Shown here in pieces: positions 7,402 to 15,919 of a stretch of DNA of 38,035 nt. The stretch is taken from positions 1-38,035 of the forward strand of contig CANJQY010000008.1 of assembly GCA_947476525.1 (NCBI GenBank), in the 5' to 3' direction. Origin of the DNA: Oligoflexales bacterium (GTDB lineage Bacteria; Bdellovibrionota_B; Oligoflexia; Oligoflexales; RGVZ01). Position 1 is the stretch's first letter; each line of letters begins with the position of its first letter. Under the pieces are notes generated by a model. The model saw nothing but the letters and a program-made list of their open reading frames with translations. It did not search any database and was not told where the DNA came from. Made by a program: the position numbers and the translations under genes.

Positions 7402-8304
7402 ATGAAAACCATTTTAGTATCTGTATCAGTAGCAACCGCAGCTTTAACTGTAGTGTCTTGCAGAACTACGTTTGACGGAGAATCAGGCATCAACCGCTCA
7501 AAAGTGACAAGCGTTACCATGAAAGTACCTGAAAAAGATTCTAAGGGCACGGCGTTCTCGGTCGAAGGTTTTTCGATTCAAGTCAAAAAAGATGCCGGTG
7601 ACTGCTCGTTTACAGATATTGACAGCACCAACAAAATTGCAGCACAAGGCGGAAATATTAGCGAGTCTTTAAAACAAGACTGTGATTACTCAATTAAACT
7701 TAGCTTTGGTAAATTATCGGACGACGGAAAATCTATGAAAGATGTTTATTTGACAAACGCTGAGCATGACGGGAAGCCGGCTCAACTTGTACTAATCAAG
7801 AAAGCAGATCTAAAAGGCCAATCTAAGATCACTGTAAAAGCCTGTGTAAGCGTTACCGCTTTAGCCGTCACTGAATTGAAGATTGCTGCCGGCGAGTGTC
7901 TCGCTATAACGGATCAAACGGCAGATGTCAGCATTGACGTTTCCATCGGAGGTGGACCAGTCGCTACGAATAAAATCGAAGCCCCAAAGTTTGAAGTCCT
8001 CCCAACGACTCTTCCTGATGCAGTAAAAAAACCATTAGAAGATACCCAAACCGCACTGCTCGCTGGTGTTGAAGGTTGGAATAAAGAAAGTGATGCTACG
8101 AAACGTCATGATGCAGCCTGTCTAAAATTGACTGACGCCAGTTCGAAATTTAAATCTGCAATTGCCAGCGAAACCCTTGACAGTGCTAAGACTCCAGCCC
8201 CAGAATATACCAAGACGTTTGCTCCTATCAAAGAGTCTTACCGAAATGCGCTGAATAGCTTGAATGAACAATTCGCTTGTGGTGAAACCCCAATCGGCCC
8301 TTAA
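7402..8304 (+). CDS. Secreted lipoprotein of unknown function
   Basis: This 300 aa protein has a lipoprotein signal (hydrophobic core, then VVSC, Cys20) and a strong AGGAG Shine-Dalgarno seven bases before the ATG. The mature part is polar, with paired cysteines (DCSFTD, QDCDYS, KACVSV and AGECLA), which suggests a disulfide-bonded beta-rich domain to about residue 195. A Thr/Pro linker (EVLPTTLPDAV) leads to a helical C-terminal domain (about 205-300) with two more Cys. No known family is recognised. It is a single-gene unit with its own terminator. Confidence 0.75.
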   Translation: MKTILVSVSVATAALTVVSCRTTFDGESGINRSKVTSVTMKVPEKDSKGTAFSVEGFSIQVKKDAGDCSFTDIDSTNKIAAQGGNISESLKQDCDYSIKLSFGKLSDDGKSMKDVYLTNAEHDGKPAQLVLIKKADLKGQSKITVKACVSVTALAVTELKIAAGECLAITDQTADVSIDVSIGGGPVATNKIEAPKFEVLPTTLPDAVKKPLEDTQTALLAGVEGWNKESDATKRHDAACLKLTDASSKFKSAIASETLDSAKTPAPEYTKTFAPIKESYRNALNSLNEQFACGETPIGP

Positions 8305-8311
8305 TTTTAGC

Positions 8312-8659
8312 TTAGTATTCATCGTATTTTTTGGCAGAACCACGAGATTTATCCACGGGATACTTCTCGTGGTTTTTTTTAATTTTTTGCGCCGCCGCGG
8401 CCAATGGATCGATGCCCACGCTGGCTGCGAAATTTACCAAGCAAATGAGCACATCTCCAACCTCATCTTCGATTTTTTCGCGAAGCTCAGGAGAAGCTTG
8501 AGTGCTTTGTTCGGCCGTGAGCCACATGAATAGTTCTTGCAACTCTGCAGCCTCCACCGCAACGGCCGTCGATAGATTTTTTGGGGTATGAAACGGCTCC
8601 CATTCACGATCTTTCGCAAATTTCAGGACCGCACCTTTTAGCTCTTCAAGGCTTTTCAC
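8312..8659 (-). CDS. MazG-like nucleotide pyrophosphohydrolase
   Basis: This 115 aa all-alpha NTP-PPase carries the metal-binding pair VEAAELQELFMW and EKIEDEVGDVLICL, the ExxE...ExxD pattern of the MazG/dCTPase (RS21-C6-like) group. Such enzymes hydrolyse non-canonical or excess (d)NTPs to NMP and pyrophosphate. The single-domain length fits the short RS21-C6-like type rather than E. coli MazG (about 260 aa). The start is GTG 8659, which overlaps the stop of the upstream methylase as GTGA, so the two are co-translated. The C-terminal tail KSRGSAKKYDEY is basic and polar. Confidence 0.85.
   Translation of the reverse strand: MKSLEELKGAVLKFAKDREWEPFHTPKNLSTAVAVEAAELQELFMWLTAEQSTQASPELREKIEDEVGDVLICLVNFAASVGIDPLAAAAQKIKKNHEKYPVDKSRGSAKKYDEY
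8338..8380 (+). terminator. Intrinsic terminator inside the 3' end of the convergent mazG-like gene
   Basis: A nine-base perfect stem AACCACGAG / CTCGTGGTT with a 19-base loop is followed by a run of T, which is a rightward intrinsic terminator for the lipoprotein gene. The stem lies within the last codons of the opposite-strand MazG-like gene (8312-8659). The leftward strand lacks a clean U tract after the stem. Confidence 0.75.
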
Positions 8660-9711
8660 TTACGGTGATCCTTCTTTATCGGACGAGTTGAAAACGACTC
8701 TTTCTTATTTGGCGCGCCGTCTCGGCGAAAGTCTTGATTTGCCGATTTCAACGCTTCTTTAAAGGCCTTCTTACCGTCTTTGCGAACCATTTTTTTATCC
8801 AGTGTTTCACGGTCTTCTTCAATCGCCTGAGCTAATACATCAGGAGTAACGACCTCGCCCGGCTTAGATTTTGCTACCTGCTGGAAATAAAATGACAGGG
8901 CCCCCGAATTTTCATGTTTGAGTTTTGCCGCGTCATTTTTAGCGTTCTTACGGAGAATAAATAGGTAGTTAAATCCGCGAAGATAATAATTGCCTTCGAT
9001 CGCCGATGTGTGCCAATGGTTACGCTTCAGCTTTTTATTGTGCCTCGTCACGCAAACTATATCCACGGGCTCAAACAATGTCGACAGCCGCAAAAATAAT
9101 TCAAATCCAAGAGGTGCCAGTGGCTTACCCTTGGCAAACGAATCTTGGATGTATAAAGCGATATAGCCACCGTCTTTGGTCACTCGGTAGAGTTCGGCAA
9201 TCACCTTTTCCATGGCCTCATAGTAGCCGCCGCCGCGCGCTTCGAGTTCGCCGATGCAAGCCTCTGAACCGCTATATTTGATGTGCGTGCTGTAGGGGGG
9301 GTCTACAAACACAAAATCGACCGCCCCGTTTTGAAGCGGCAACTTTCTAGCGTCTGCCTTTTTAACGCCAGCGTGTGCGGGGGCAAGGTCAAAGCCTAGC
9401 CCAATTCGACCAAGGTCCTTGCAAACGTCGAGAGTCGTACCGCTGCCGCACATCGGGTCGAGAACGGTTGCGCCTGGTTTTGTATAACGCTGCAAAAGAT
9501 TCCAAATGACGTAACTTGGCGTAACACCCGCATACTCGCCGTCACCTTGCTCCGATTCGCGACCATAGTGTTGACTAGGAAAATCCCACAGAGTCGTGGT
9601 TTGCACAAGGGGCTTAGGCTGCTTGAATTTTTTAGATTCGTCGTCCCTAAATGACGACCCGCTTTTTGATGGTCCGCTATGAGATTGAGGAGGTCTATTT
9701 TTTGTGTTCAT
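8656..9711 (-). CDS. Orphan N6/N4 DNA methyltransferase
   Basis: This 351 aa protein has SAM-binding motif I DPMCGSGTT (about 85-93) followed by the catalytic DPPY motif (137-140), an amino-methyltransferase of the N6-adenine / N4-cytosine group with motif I first. The preceding TTTLWDFPSQHYG block is typical of this class. The C-terminal 100 residues are very lysine-rich and probably bind DNA. No restriction endonuclease gene lies nearby, so a regulatory or housekeeping methylase is more likely than a restriction-modification system. It is coupled to the MazG-like gene downstream. The recognition site cannot be read from the sequence. Confidence 0.82.
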   Translation of the reverse strand: MNTKNRPPQSHSGPSKSGSSFRDDESKKFKQPKPLVQTTTLWDFPSQHYGRESEQGDGEYAGVTPSYVIWNLLQRYTKPGATVLDPMCGSGTTLDVCKDLGRIGLGFDLAPAHAGVKKADARKLPLQNGAVDFVFVDPPYSTHIKYSGSEACIGELEARGGGYYEAMEKVIAELYRVTKDGGYIALYIQDSFAKGKPLAPLGFELFLRLSTLFEPVDIVCVTRHNKKLKRNHWHTSAIEGNYYLRGFNYLFILRKNAKNDAAKLKHENSGALSFYFQQVAKSKPGEVVTPDVLAQAIEEDRETLDKKMVRKDGKKAFKEALKSANQDFRRDGAPNKKESFSTRPIKKDHRK

Positions 9712-9789
9712 TTTTCGATTCCAATGGTGATTTTTATGGTCAGATTTACGAGCAAAGATCTTTGTCTTGGATATTCTACGGGAGCGTCG

Positions 9790-10494
9790 TCACGGAAAAA
9801 TTATATCCTGAGTTTGAGGAAATGCCGATGCCCAAATCTCCCGCCAGTATCCCGGAATGGGCGCCAGCAACTTCATTGGTTCAAGACCTACTGGGTGCAA
9901 AAACTCCAGCCTTGCGGCGTGGAGCGCCACACGGCCGTCCCAGCGGGCTTTGGCGCCATACTTAGTATCACCAACTAGGGGACAGCCTATGGCCGCCATT
10001 TGAGCCCTAATTTGGTGGCTTCGCCCGGTCACAGGCTTCACCTCGACAATGGCGTTGACGCCAGACTGAGCGAGGACTCGGTAGGATAGTACGCACCGTT
10101 TCCCGTCCTTGGAATTGGCCTTTACGATGAAAGCTCTGTTTTCGCCTTTATCTTTAGCCAGCCAGTGCTCAAGGGTTCCCTCGGGCTGCTGAGGAATCGA
10201 TGTCGTGAGCGCAACGTAGGTTTTATTCATCTCGCGGTCCCTAAACAGCTCGTTTAGCCTCGCTGCAGCTTTGCTACTCACTGCAAATAGGATCACCCCA
10301 GATACTGGCCGGTCCAAAAAGTGAATGGGCACACAGTAGCCTTTTTTGCCGTCGACTTGTTTTTCGGCATTCCAGCGGCGCACCTGGTCAAGCAACGTCT
10401 CGTCTCCGCTACTTTCACTGGCCACAGGCAGCCGTGCAGGCTTCACTAGTGCCACCAGATGGCGATCTTCATAAATAATATTAAGTATTTGCAT
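9790..10494 (-). CDS. RluA-family RNA pseudouridine synthase
   Basis: From ATG 10494 the product is 234 aa; the ORF-track start 10533 is a TTG adding 13 unlikely residues. Motifs are YEDRHLVALVKPARLP, the catalytic block HFLDRPVSG (Asp61), where the family usually has HRLD, and the C-terminal VTGRSHQIRAQMAAIGCPLVGDTKYG. It isomerises uridine in rRNA or tRNA. There is no S4 domain, so it is a short RluA/TruC-like enzyme; the target is unknown. The Arg-to-Phe change in HxLD keeps the catalytic Asp and should not abolish activity. Confidence 0.88.
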   Translation of the reverse strand: MQILNIIYEDRHLVALVKPARLPVASESSGDETLLDQVRRWNAEKQVDGKKGYCVPIHFLDRPVSGVILFAVSSKAAARLNELFRDREMNKTYVALTTSIPQQPEGTLEHWLAKDKGENRAFIVKANSKDGKRCVLSYRVLAQSGVNAIVEVKPVTGRSHQIRAQMAAIGCPLVGDTKYGAKARWDGRVALHAARLEFLHPVGLEPMKLLAPIPGYWREIWASAFPQTQDIIFP

Positions 10495-10692
10495 AGGAAT
10501 TCTGACTCTTCTAAGGCCCCTTAAGTGGCGCAACCTATCTCTGACAGTCCTGCTCTGTCAAGGCGCTATTGATGCTTACAATATTAGGTGATAAGTAGAT
10601 CTCGCTTCAAACGCTGATTGGCGACGCGGCTCGTTGCTCTAAACGGCTCGCTACCCCGACTACAGTCCTTTCATTTAACAGGAATCACCATT

Positions 10693-11415
10693 TTGAAATT
10701 AAGTCTATTTGGAACTTTATTATTAGCAACCTCCGCTGTTTCATCTCCATGCCTAAGTGCTGAAACCGTCGCCTTTACCCATCCATCAAGCAACAATGGC
10801 CGCGATCAGTTTCAGCTAGCACTCACCTGTTATTTAGTGGATCAGGTCCGAGGCAATTTCTCTGAAAGATGCTTAACGAGTCCCGGTGGTTTTTTTGAGA
10901 CGAATAATCTCCCGGAGCAAGCCATCGAAAACCTACGGGCGTCGATGATAGCCAACACCAATGTTTTTGATTTCGAAAAAATTCTAAATTGGTCTAATAC
11001 CTGGTCTTACGCACTACGAAACCGCCGACCTCAGGTTGCGCTCATAAGTGATACGCTCGCGCAATTTAGCAAAAGCACGCGTTACAAATCCTGGCCAAAA
11101 GAAATTATCATGCGCAGTACTGCCAAACAAAAAACAAGAGTCATTTACCGCTCCCCGGGGCCCAATCCGATTGGACTTTCCGTGGCTGAGACCTACGAGA
11201 GTGTGATCGGCGATTTGACTGCCCCCCTCATAGAAACTGAGGTCGCCATGGACCGCAGCGACGGATCTGGAAATGCTGATTTTTATTCATATAACTCCAA
11301 AGGTCAACTTTCTACCACATCATTGTTTCCCAGTGGGCCGAGGCAAGTTCCTGGATTTTGCATGGGATGCCACTATTCAATAGAAACGAAGACGTTTGAC
11401 CGAGCTATTCCCTAA
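10693..11415 (+). CDS. Secreted protein with a C-terminal CxxCH haem-binding motif
   Basis: The likely start is TTG 10693, preceded by AGGA and giving a clean signal peptide (KLSLFGTLLLATSAVSSPCLSA); the product is then 240 aa. The ORF-track TTG at 10618 would put 25 residues before that signal. The mature protein has one c-type haem motif, CMGCH, about 20 residues from the end, a position like that in cytochrome P460-type proteins, but the rest is not securely assigned. It ends 14 bases from the convergent YwqK-repeat gene. It may be a mono-haem periplasmic redox protein. Confidence 0.6.
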   Translation: MKLSLFGTLLLATSAVSSPCLSAETVAFTHPSSNNGRDQFQLALTCYLVDQVRGNFSERCLTSPGGFFETNNLPEQAIENLRASMIANTNVFDFEKILNWSNTWSYALRNRRPQVALISDTLAQFSKSTRYKSWPKEIIMRSTAKQKTRVIYRSPGPNPIGLSVAETYESVIGDLTAPLIETEVAMDRSDGSGNADFYSYNSKGQLSTTSLFPSGPRQVPGFCMGCHYSIETKTFDRAIP

Positions 11416-11429
11416 CCGAAAACATCCAT

Positions 11430-13916
11430 TCAATCCTCGATTTCTTCCCCCAAATCATCATCTGCCAGCACACATGGGGCAGGTGTCCACTTGCCATTTT
11501 CGCCACTTACGTCGCACTGCATACCAGTAGCAAGGGCGTCCGAGGGACACATCTCCTGAGTGCGATAGGTGACTTCGACAATTCCGGCGGTGCGATCAAC
11601 AAACGGCGTAACATCCAAAGCACGCAACGCCCCTCCACACTTCTCTGGCTTAAACTCTAAGTCACCAGCATCATCAATTTTCTGCACCAGCTCTTTTAGC
11701 GAAGGAAATTTAATTCTTTTCTCGCCATGAATAAGCACACACGACTCGACCGCCCACTCTTTTGACATACATTTCAATACGGCTTTATTCGAGCCTCCGT
11801 AATAGTCAATTTCTGCTACACCGCTGTCAAAAGCCGTGACTTTCCCTAAGTACCGTAGCTTAGAACTTGGATCAAATGACTTCCACTCTTCCAGGTGCCC
11901 GTCCTTAAATTTACATTGTGCAGCCGGTAAACTTGAAGAATAGCTTGTTTCGGTAACTCCGTGAGCCTGCCCATCCAGCCAGTCAGACTTCACACGTATA
12001 GCACCACCTGCGTCTCGCAATATAACAGTGCCGTTCAATAGCCCTCCTCTATAAGGAATCTCCGCGACCAAAATGCCACGTGCGTTGCGAAGTCTTACTG
12101 CGCCCTCAACCGCCCCCGCCTCAAAGCGAGCCTCGGCAATCTGCCGCTCCCCGTAGCGGATATCTAATGCGCCATTCGCCTTGCCGCCTGTAAACCCCAG
12201 ACTAAACAACGGATTTCCTGAGGGATCTCTCCACATCAATCGACCATGAGGTGCATCCTCGGAATAATCTGCACGAAATCCTTCGCCTCCGTTTTCATAG
12301 TACAGACGGCCACTGCCAAAGCGCTTTCCTGAAACGAAATCCAGCACGCCGGCCATTTTTCCCGAAGGGTGCCACCATGTGAATTTACCGTCGGCACGAC
12401 CCGCACGAATCGGGAGCCAATACTTGGCTAGCCCGTTTTTATGGAAGCCGACCATCACCGCCGAAGCTCCGCGCACAGGTTCATATACGAAAGATTTCAC
12501 AGCACCATCGTCGTACCATGACCTATTTTTCAGAGCTGTTTCCTCCGCGTTCAATCGCGACCATTTCCCTTGTCCTTTTTCACCGTAAACGATTGCCGCC
12601 GACATCGTTCCAGAATGATCCTCTGTCGCCAAAACATTGCCAGTACTGGAAAACCAGACATCAGTGCCCACTGCCTTGTCGTCAACTAGCATCGTTGTTG
12701 CCATGCCAGTGCGGCCTCCACCAACCGACGCTGTAATTTTTACTCGACCACTGACGGCCAAAAATTCCATTTGCCCATATTTAAAATTCCCATCTTCTAT
12801 GCGAAATGACGGACCAACGTTTTTTCCGGCAATATTGCGACATGAGAAAAATTCCAGCCAATGGTCTTTCGTCCAAAAAATCTCTCGCCATTGACCTCCG
12901 CTTGAGTCACAAATCTTCTTAAAACCTGGAGCCCCAATCGCCGTTGCAAGAACAAGTCTACGAACGCGTTGTTCGACACCCAGATCACGGCGTATTTTTG
13001 TCGCAAGTTGGGCTATAGACAACGTACCTGCATTAATTTGTGATTCTAACTGATTTAAGACTTCATCCCATCCACCTGCATCACTTTGATCAAGCATCCG
13101 CAAATTTACAGATTGATCGTCGCCAGAATCTTCTTCGCCGTCAGCGTTACTCACTTCCTCATCGTCATCATCCAAATCTTCGTCGTCATTTGTCAAAATT
13201 TTCAAGCCGTCAGGTTGCAACACAAGCTCAAGCAACGACACCTCAAGGCGCGATGACGCGGCCAGTTTTGATGCGAAATCCCACGGTGAAAAACGGATAG
13301 AGAAATTATAGGGGATTCTTTTTCCGGGACTACGTTCACAAAAATCTGCGACTGGCACAGAGGCCATAAGATCGCGGCCTGAAGCTGGAACAATCTCTTC
13401 AGAGGATTGCATTTTTGAAAAACCTGCTCCGCTCAAAAAAACTGTCGTCACATCCGGATTTATTTTCGAATCATTTGTCTCAAATATTTGCCCTAGATTG
13501 TCTTCTGCCTCATAAGAAACCCAATCGCTAGATTGAAAATCGGAGTCGGCTAAATTACTTTGCCGGGCCATGCCGACAATTGAAGTCAGTAAAGCCGACT
13601 TCCAAAAAGTTTCGGCGGTAATTGCAGCCTTTTTGTAGGAATCAGGCGGCAATGTTGCGTGCAATTTGGACGACTGATCCTCTGTCAATCCACTGCGACG
13701 ATCTAAGGAAACTTGAATATTTTTAGGCGGCAATCCAACTTTTAGTTTCCATTGTTGCATTTTTTTTTCAATCGATAATGAGCCATCAGCTGGCAAAGAC
13801 CTTGGCAAAGACAAAGCGTTATCTCGCGTTTCAACTTCCGCCTTAGAAAAATCGGCACCGAGCATTGTCGAGATGAAACCCACCAGAATTAGCGGTGAAA
13901 GCCTTAAATACGCCAT
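11430..13916 (-). CDS. Large secreted protein with YwqK/MORN-like repeats
   Basis: This 828 aa protein has an N-terminal signal (LSPLILVGFISTMLGADFSKA), an Asp/Glu-rich acidic insert around residues 240-265 (DDEDLDDDDEE), and a middle-to-C-terminal series of toxin-antitoxin-YwqK/MORN-like repeats. Examples are KNGLAKYWLPIRAGRADGKF, HPSGKMAGVLDFVSGKRFGS, YYENGGEGFRADY, and RDPSGNPLFSLGFTGGKANG. The tail has several Cys (KCGGAL, CPSDAL, QCDVSG, APCVLA). Its ATG follows the TAG of the PBP gene with no gap, so translation is coupled. Co-encoding suggests a periplasmic partner of the PBP, but function is unknown. Confidence 0.7.
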   Translation of the reverse strand: MAYLRLSPLILVGFISTMLGADFSKAEVETRDNALSLPRSLPADGSLSIEKKMQQWKLKVGLPPKNIQVSLDRRSGLTEDQSSKLHATLPPDSYKKAAITAETFWKSALLTSIVGMARQSNLADSDFQSSDWVSYEAEDNLGQIFETNDSKINPDVTTVFLSGAGFSKMQSSEEIVPASGRDLMASVPVADFCERSPGKRIPYNFSIRFSPWDFASKLAASSRLEVSLLELVLQPDGLKILTNDDEDLDDDDEEVSNADGEEDSGDDQSVNLRMLDQSDAGGWDEVLNQLESQINAGTLSIAQLATKIRRDLGVEQRVRRLVLATAIGAPGFKKICDSSGGQWREIFWTKDHWLEFFSCRNIAGKNVGPSFRIEDGNFKYGQMEFLAVSGRVKITASVGGGRTGMATTMLVDDKAVGTDVWFSSTGNVLATEDHSGTMSAAIVYGEKGQGKWSRLNAEETALKNRSWYDDGAVKSFVYEPVRGASAVMVGFHKNGLAKYWLPIRAGRADGKFTWWHPSGKMAGVLDFVSGKRFGSGRLYYENGGEGFRADYSEDAPHGRLMWRDPSGNPLFSLGFTGGKANGALDIRYGERQIAEARFEAGAVEGAVRLRNARGILVAEIPYRGGLLNGTVILRDAGGAIRVKSDWLDGQAHGVTETSYSSSLPAAQCKFKDGHLEEWKSFDPSSKLRYLGKVTAFDSGVAEIDYYGGSNKAVLKCMSKEWAVESCVLIHGEKRIKFPSLKELVQKIDDAGDLEFKPEKCGGALRALDVTPFVDRTAGIVEVTYRTQEMCPSDALATGMQCDVSGENGKWTPAPCVLADDDLGEEIED

Positions 13917-15893
13917 CTAAAAGACCCCGCGCTCTGTTACCACGATGGGAATTCTTACCATTGGATGCCCGGGTCCAGGTTGATACATTTGATAACTCAC
14001 GCCCGCCGGGGCCCGACCAATTCCGTCTGCAGATCCCAAGTTTTGCTTGATCCAAGCTGCAAGCATGGAATCCATGGCTAGATCTGCACCTCGCAAAGAC
14101 TCAACCGATTTTGGCGCTTGGGCATCAGATCCAATCCAAGCCGCGATGACGACGTCATTTCTAGGAATAATCCACCACGCATTCCATCCCTTAAGCGCTT
14201 TCAGAAGTGGCTGATTTGCGAGCAATGGCGCGTCTCCTTTTGCACCCAAGGCCATCCACTTTCGCACAACCCAAGACACCGCAGGGTCTCCATGAAGAGA
14301 TGTACCCAGGACTTCACTATCACCTTTTATTTTATTTGCCGATCGGTCCGAGGATGCATATATCGTCTCGCCATTAGCCATCACACTTGAAATCAGCCCG
14401 TGCACCGATGTCGAACCCGCACCTGCAATACCCAGATAGGCCCGAGCAATGGTCAACGGATTTCCCGACAGCTCATCTATAGCGACGGCATCTTTAACCA
14501 CAAAACCAAGTCCCATCAATTTATCTCGGATGAGCCCATATCCTATCGCGGTGGCCAGTTGCTCAGCCTCATTGAATCGGCTGCCGACGGCCGCCTCGGC
14601 AATTGAATTATACCTATCAACGCTGACGTGCCCACGTTCGACAGCCCAGCCGAATATCATCGGGTAAATAACGGAACCAACCGGACGATAGAGATCAATG
14701 GCTCGATTAAATTGGCTGAGAGAAAAATCACTTCCACCAACAATACTGCGAATTTCTCCAGTATGCGTATCCAATACCACCGCCGACATTTCAAGGCCTT
14801 GCGTCCGCAATTTTCCAAACGATTTCGAAACAAGTTTTTGAAGGGACTGCTGCCACGCCCGGTCTATTGTCGTATTTATAACCAAACCGGATTTTGGCAG
14901 TTCTTTTTGCTCGAGGCGACGCCACAATTCAAGGCGAACGGCCTCTGTAACCCACCGCCCTTGATCAACTAATTCCGACTTTGGGGGTATGATTCGAATA
15001 ACATCCCTCTTGGCCACCGCCCATTTTTCTTTGGTGATCCATTTCAAACTTTTCAATTGATTCAAAACATACAATTGGCGAATTCTTGCCGAAGCTGGCC
15101 TTAAATGTGGGGCGAAACGAGATGGTGCTTGCGGTAAGCCTGCTAAAAGTGCCGCCTCACCAAGAGAAATCTGATCGATATTTTTATTGAAATAATGCCG
15201 CGCTGCCGTCTCAACACCCCAGGCATTATTCCCCAAATAGACACTGTTGAGCCAAATTTCTAAAATCTCTGACTTTGACATTTGACACTCCAGTGTCAGT
15301 GCCATCACGATTTCCCGCATTTTTCGTGCTAATGTTTTTTCCTTTGGCAAAAGTAGTTGCCGAACAACCTGTTGCGTAATAGTACTCGCTCCTTGAGCAA
15401 ATTTTTCACGCCTGATATTGGCTGCGGCCGCACGAACGATGGCCTTGAGGCTGACCCCATAGTGAGAATAAAAACCGTTATCTTCCGCCGCTAAAAATGC
15501 TTCCTGCACCATTTTTGGAATTTTTTTAAGCGAGACTGTATACCGCGCCTCATCACTAAAAACCCCTACGTCCTCGCCGCGAATGTCACGAATTTGCGAT
15601 GATAACTGCATGGTGCGAGATTTACCGCGAATCTCTGTCGCGACGCTGCCCGACAAATCTTGCAACGCCCACTTCCACGTAAACACCGAAATGCCGCAAA
15701 TAATTCCGACGCCAGTCAGAAATATGGCGAGCCTAGCGGCGGTTGATGGTGAACGATATGGATGAGCAAATTGGCTATCGAATTGGCTCTCGAATTGGCT
15801 ATGATTTTCAACAAGTGTGGGCCCGGCGACTACCGACTTGGATCGACCACTTATTGGGTCTTTGTGCATGGATTTTTTTGATTTTTGAATCAT
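13917..15893 (-). CDS. Class A penicillin-binding protein; active-looking GT51, degenerate transpeptidase
   Basis: This 658 aa protein has a cytoplasmic tail, one membrane helix (about 54-75) and a GT51 peptidoglycan glycosyltransferase domain. The GT51 motifs are intact: AAEDNGFYSHYGV (catalytic Glu137), GASTITQQVVRQLLLP, RKMREIVMALTLE and EIWLNSVYLGNNAWGVETAA. The transpeptidase domain (about 335-600) aligns by SQFNRAIDLYRPVGS, but the nucleophile box SxxK reads SVIY (407-410). The KTG(T) box before DAWF-type sequence is replaced by LKGWNAWW. It is predicted to polymerise glycan strands without cross-linking. It sits between bamD (26 bases upstream) and the coupled repeat protein. It could be called MtgA-like in function. 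Confidence 0.88.
   Translation of the reverse strand: MIQKSKKSMHKDPISGRSKSVVAGPTLVENHSQFESQFDSQFAHPYRSPSTAARLAIFLTGVGIICGISVFTWKWALQDLSGSVATEIRGKSRTMQLSSQIRDIRGEDVGVFSDEARYTVSLKKIPKMVQEAFLAAEDNGFYSHYGVSLKAIVRAAAANIRREKFAQGASTITQQVVRQLLLPKEKTLARKMREIVMALTLECQMSKSEILEIWLNSVYLGNNAWGVETAARHYFNKNIDQISLGEAALLAGLPQAPSRFAPHLRPASARIRQLYVLNQLKSLKWITKEKWAVAKRDVIRIIPPKSELVDQGRWVTEAVRLELWRRLEQKELPKSGLVINTTIDRAWQQSLQKLVSKSFGKLRTQGLEMSAVVLDTHTGEIRSIVGGSDFSLSQFNRAIDLYRPVGSVIYPMIFGWAVERGHVSVDRYNSIAEAAVGSRFNEAEQLATAIGYGLIRDKLMGLGFVVKDAVAIDELSGNPLTIARAYLGIAGAGSTSVHGLISSVMANGETIYASSDRSANKIKGDSEVLGTSLHGDPAVSWVVRKWMALGAKGDAPLLANQPLLKALKGWNAWWIIPRNDVVIAAWIGSDAQAPKSVESLRGADLAMDSMLAAWIKQNLGSADGIGRAPAGVSYQMYQPGPGHPMVRIPIVVTERGVF
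15765..15800 (+). repeat. Three 12-bp tandem repeats inside the PBP gene
   Basis: Three adjacent units of the type atcgaattggct (the first diverged) encode HSQFESQFDSQF-like repeats in the cytoplasmic tail of the PBP. The unit is a multiple of three, so copy-number change would keep the frame. Confidence 0.7.
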
Positions 15894-15919
15894 CTCTACC
15901 CACGATAGCCTATTTTAAG

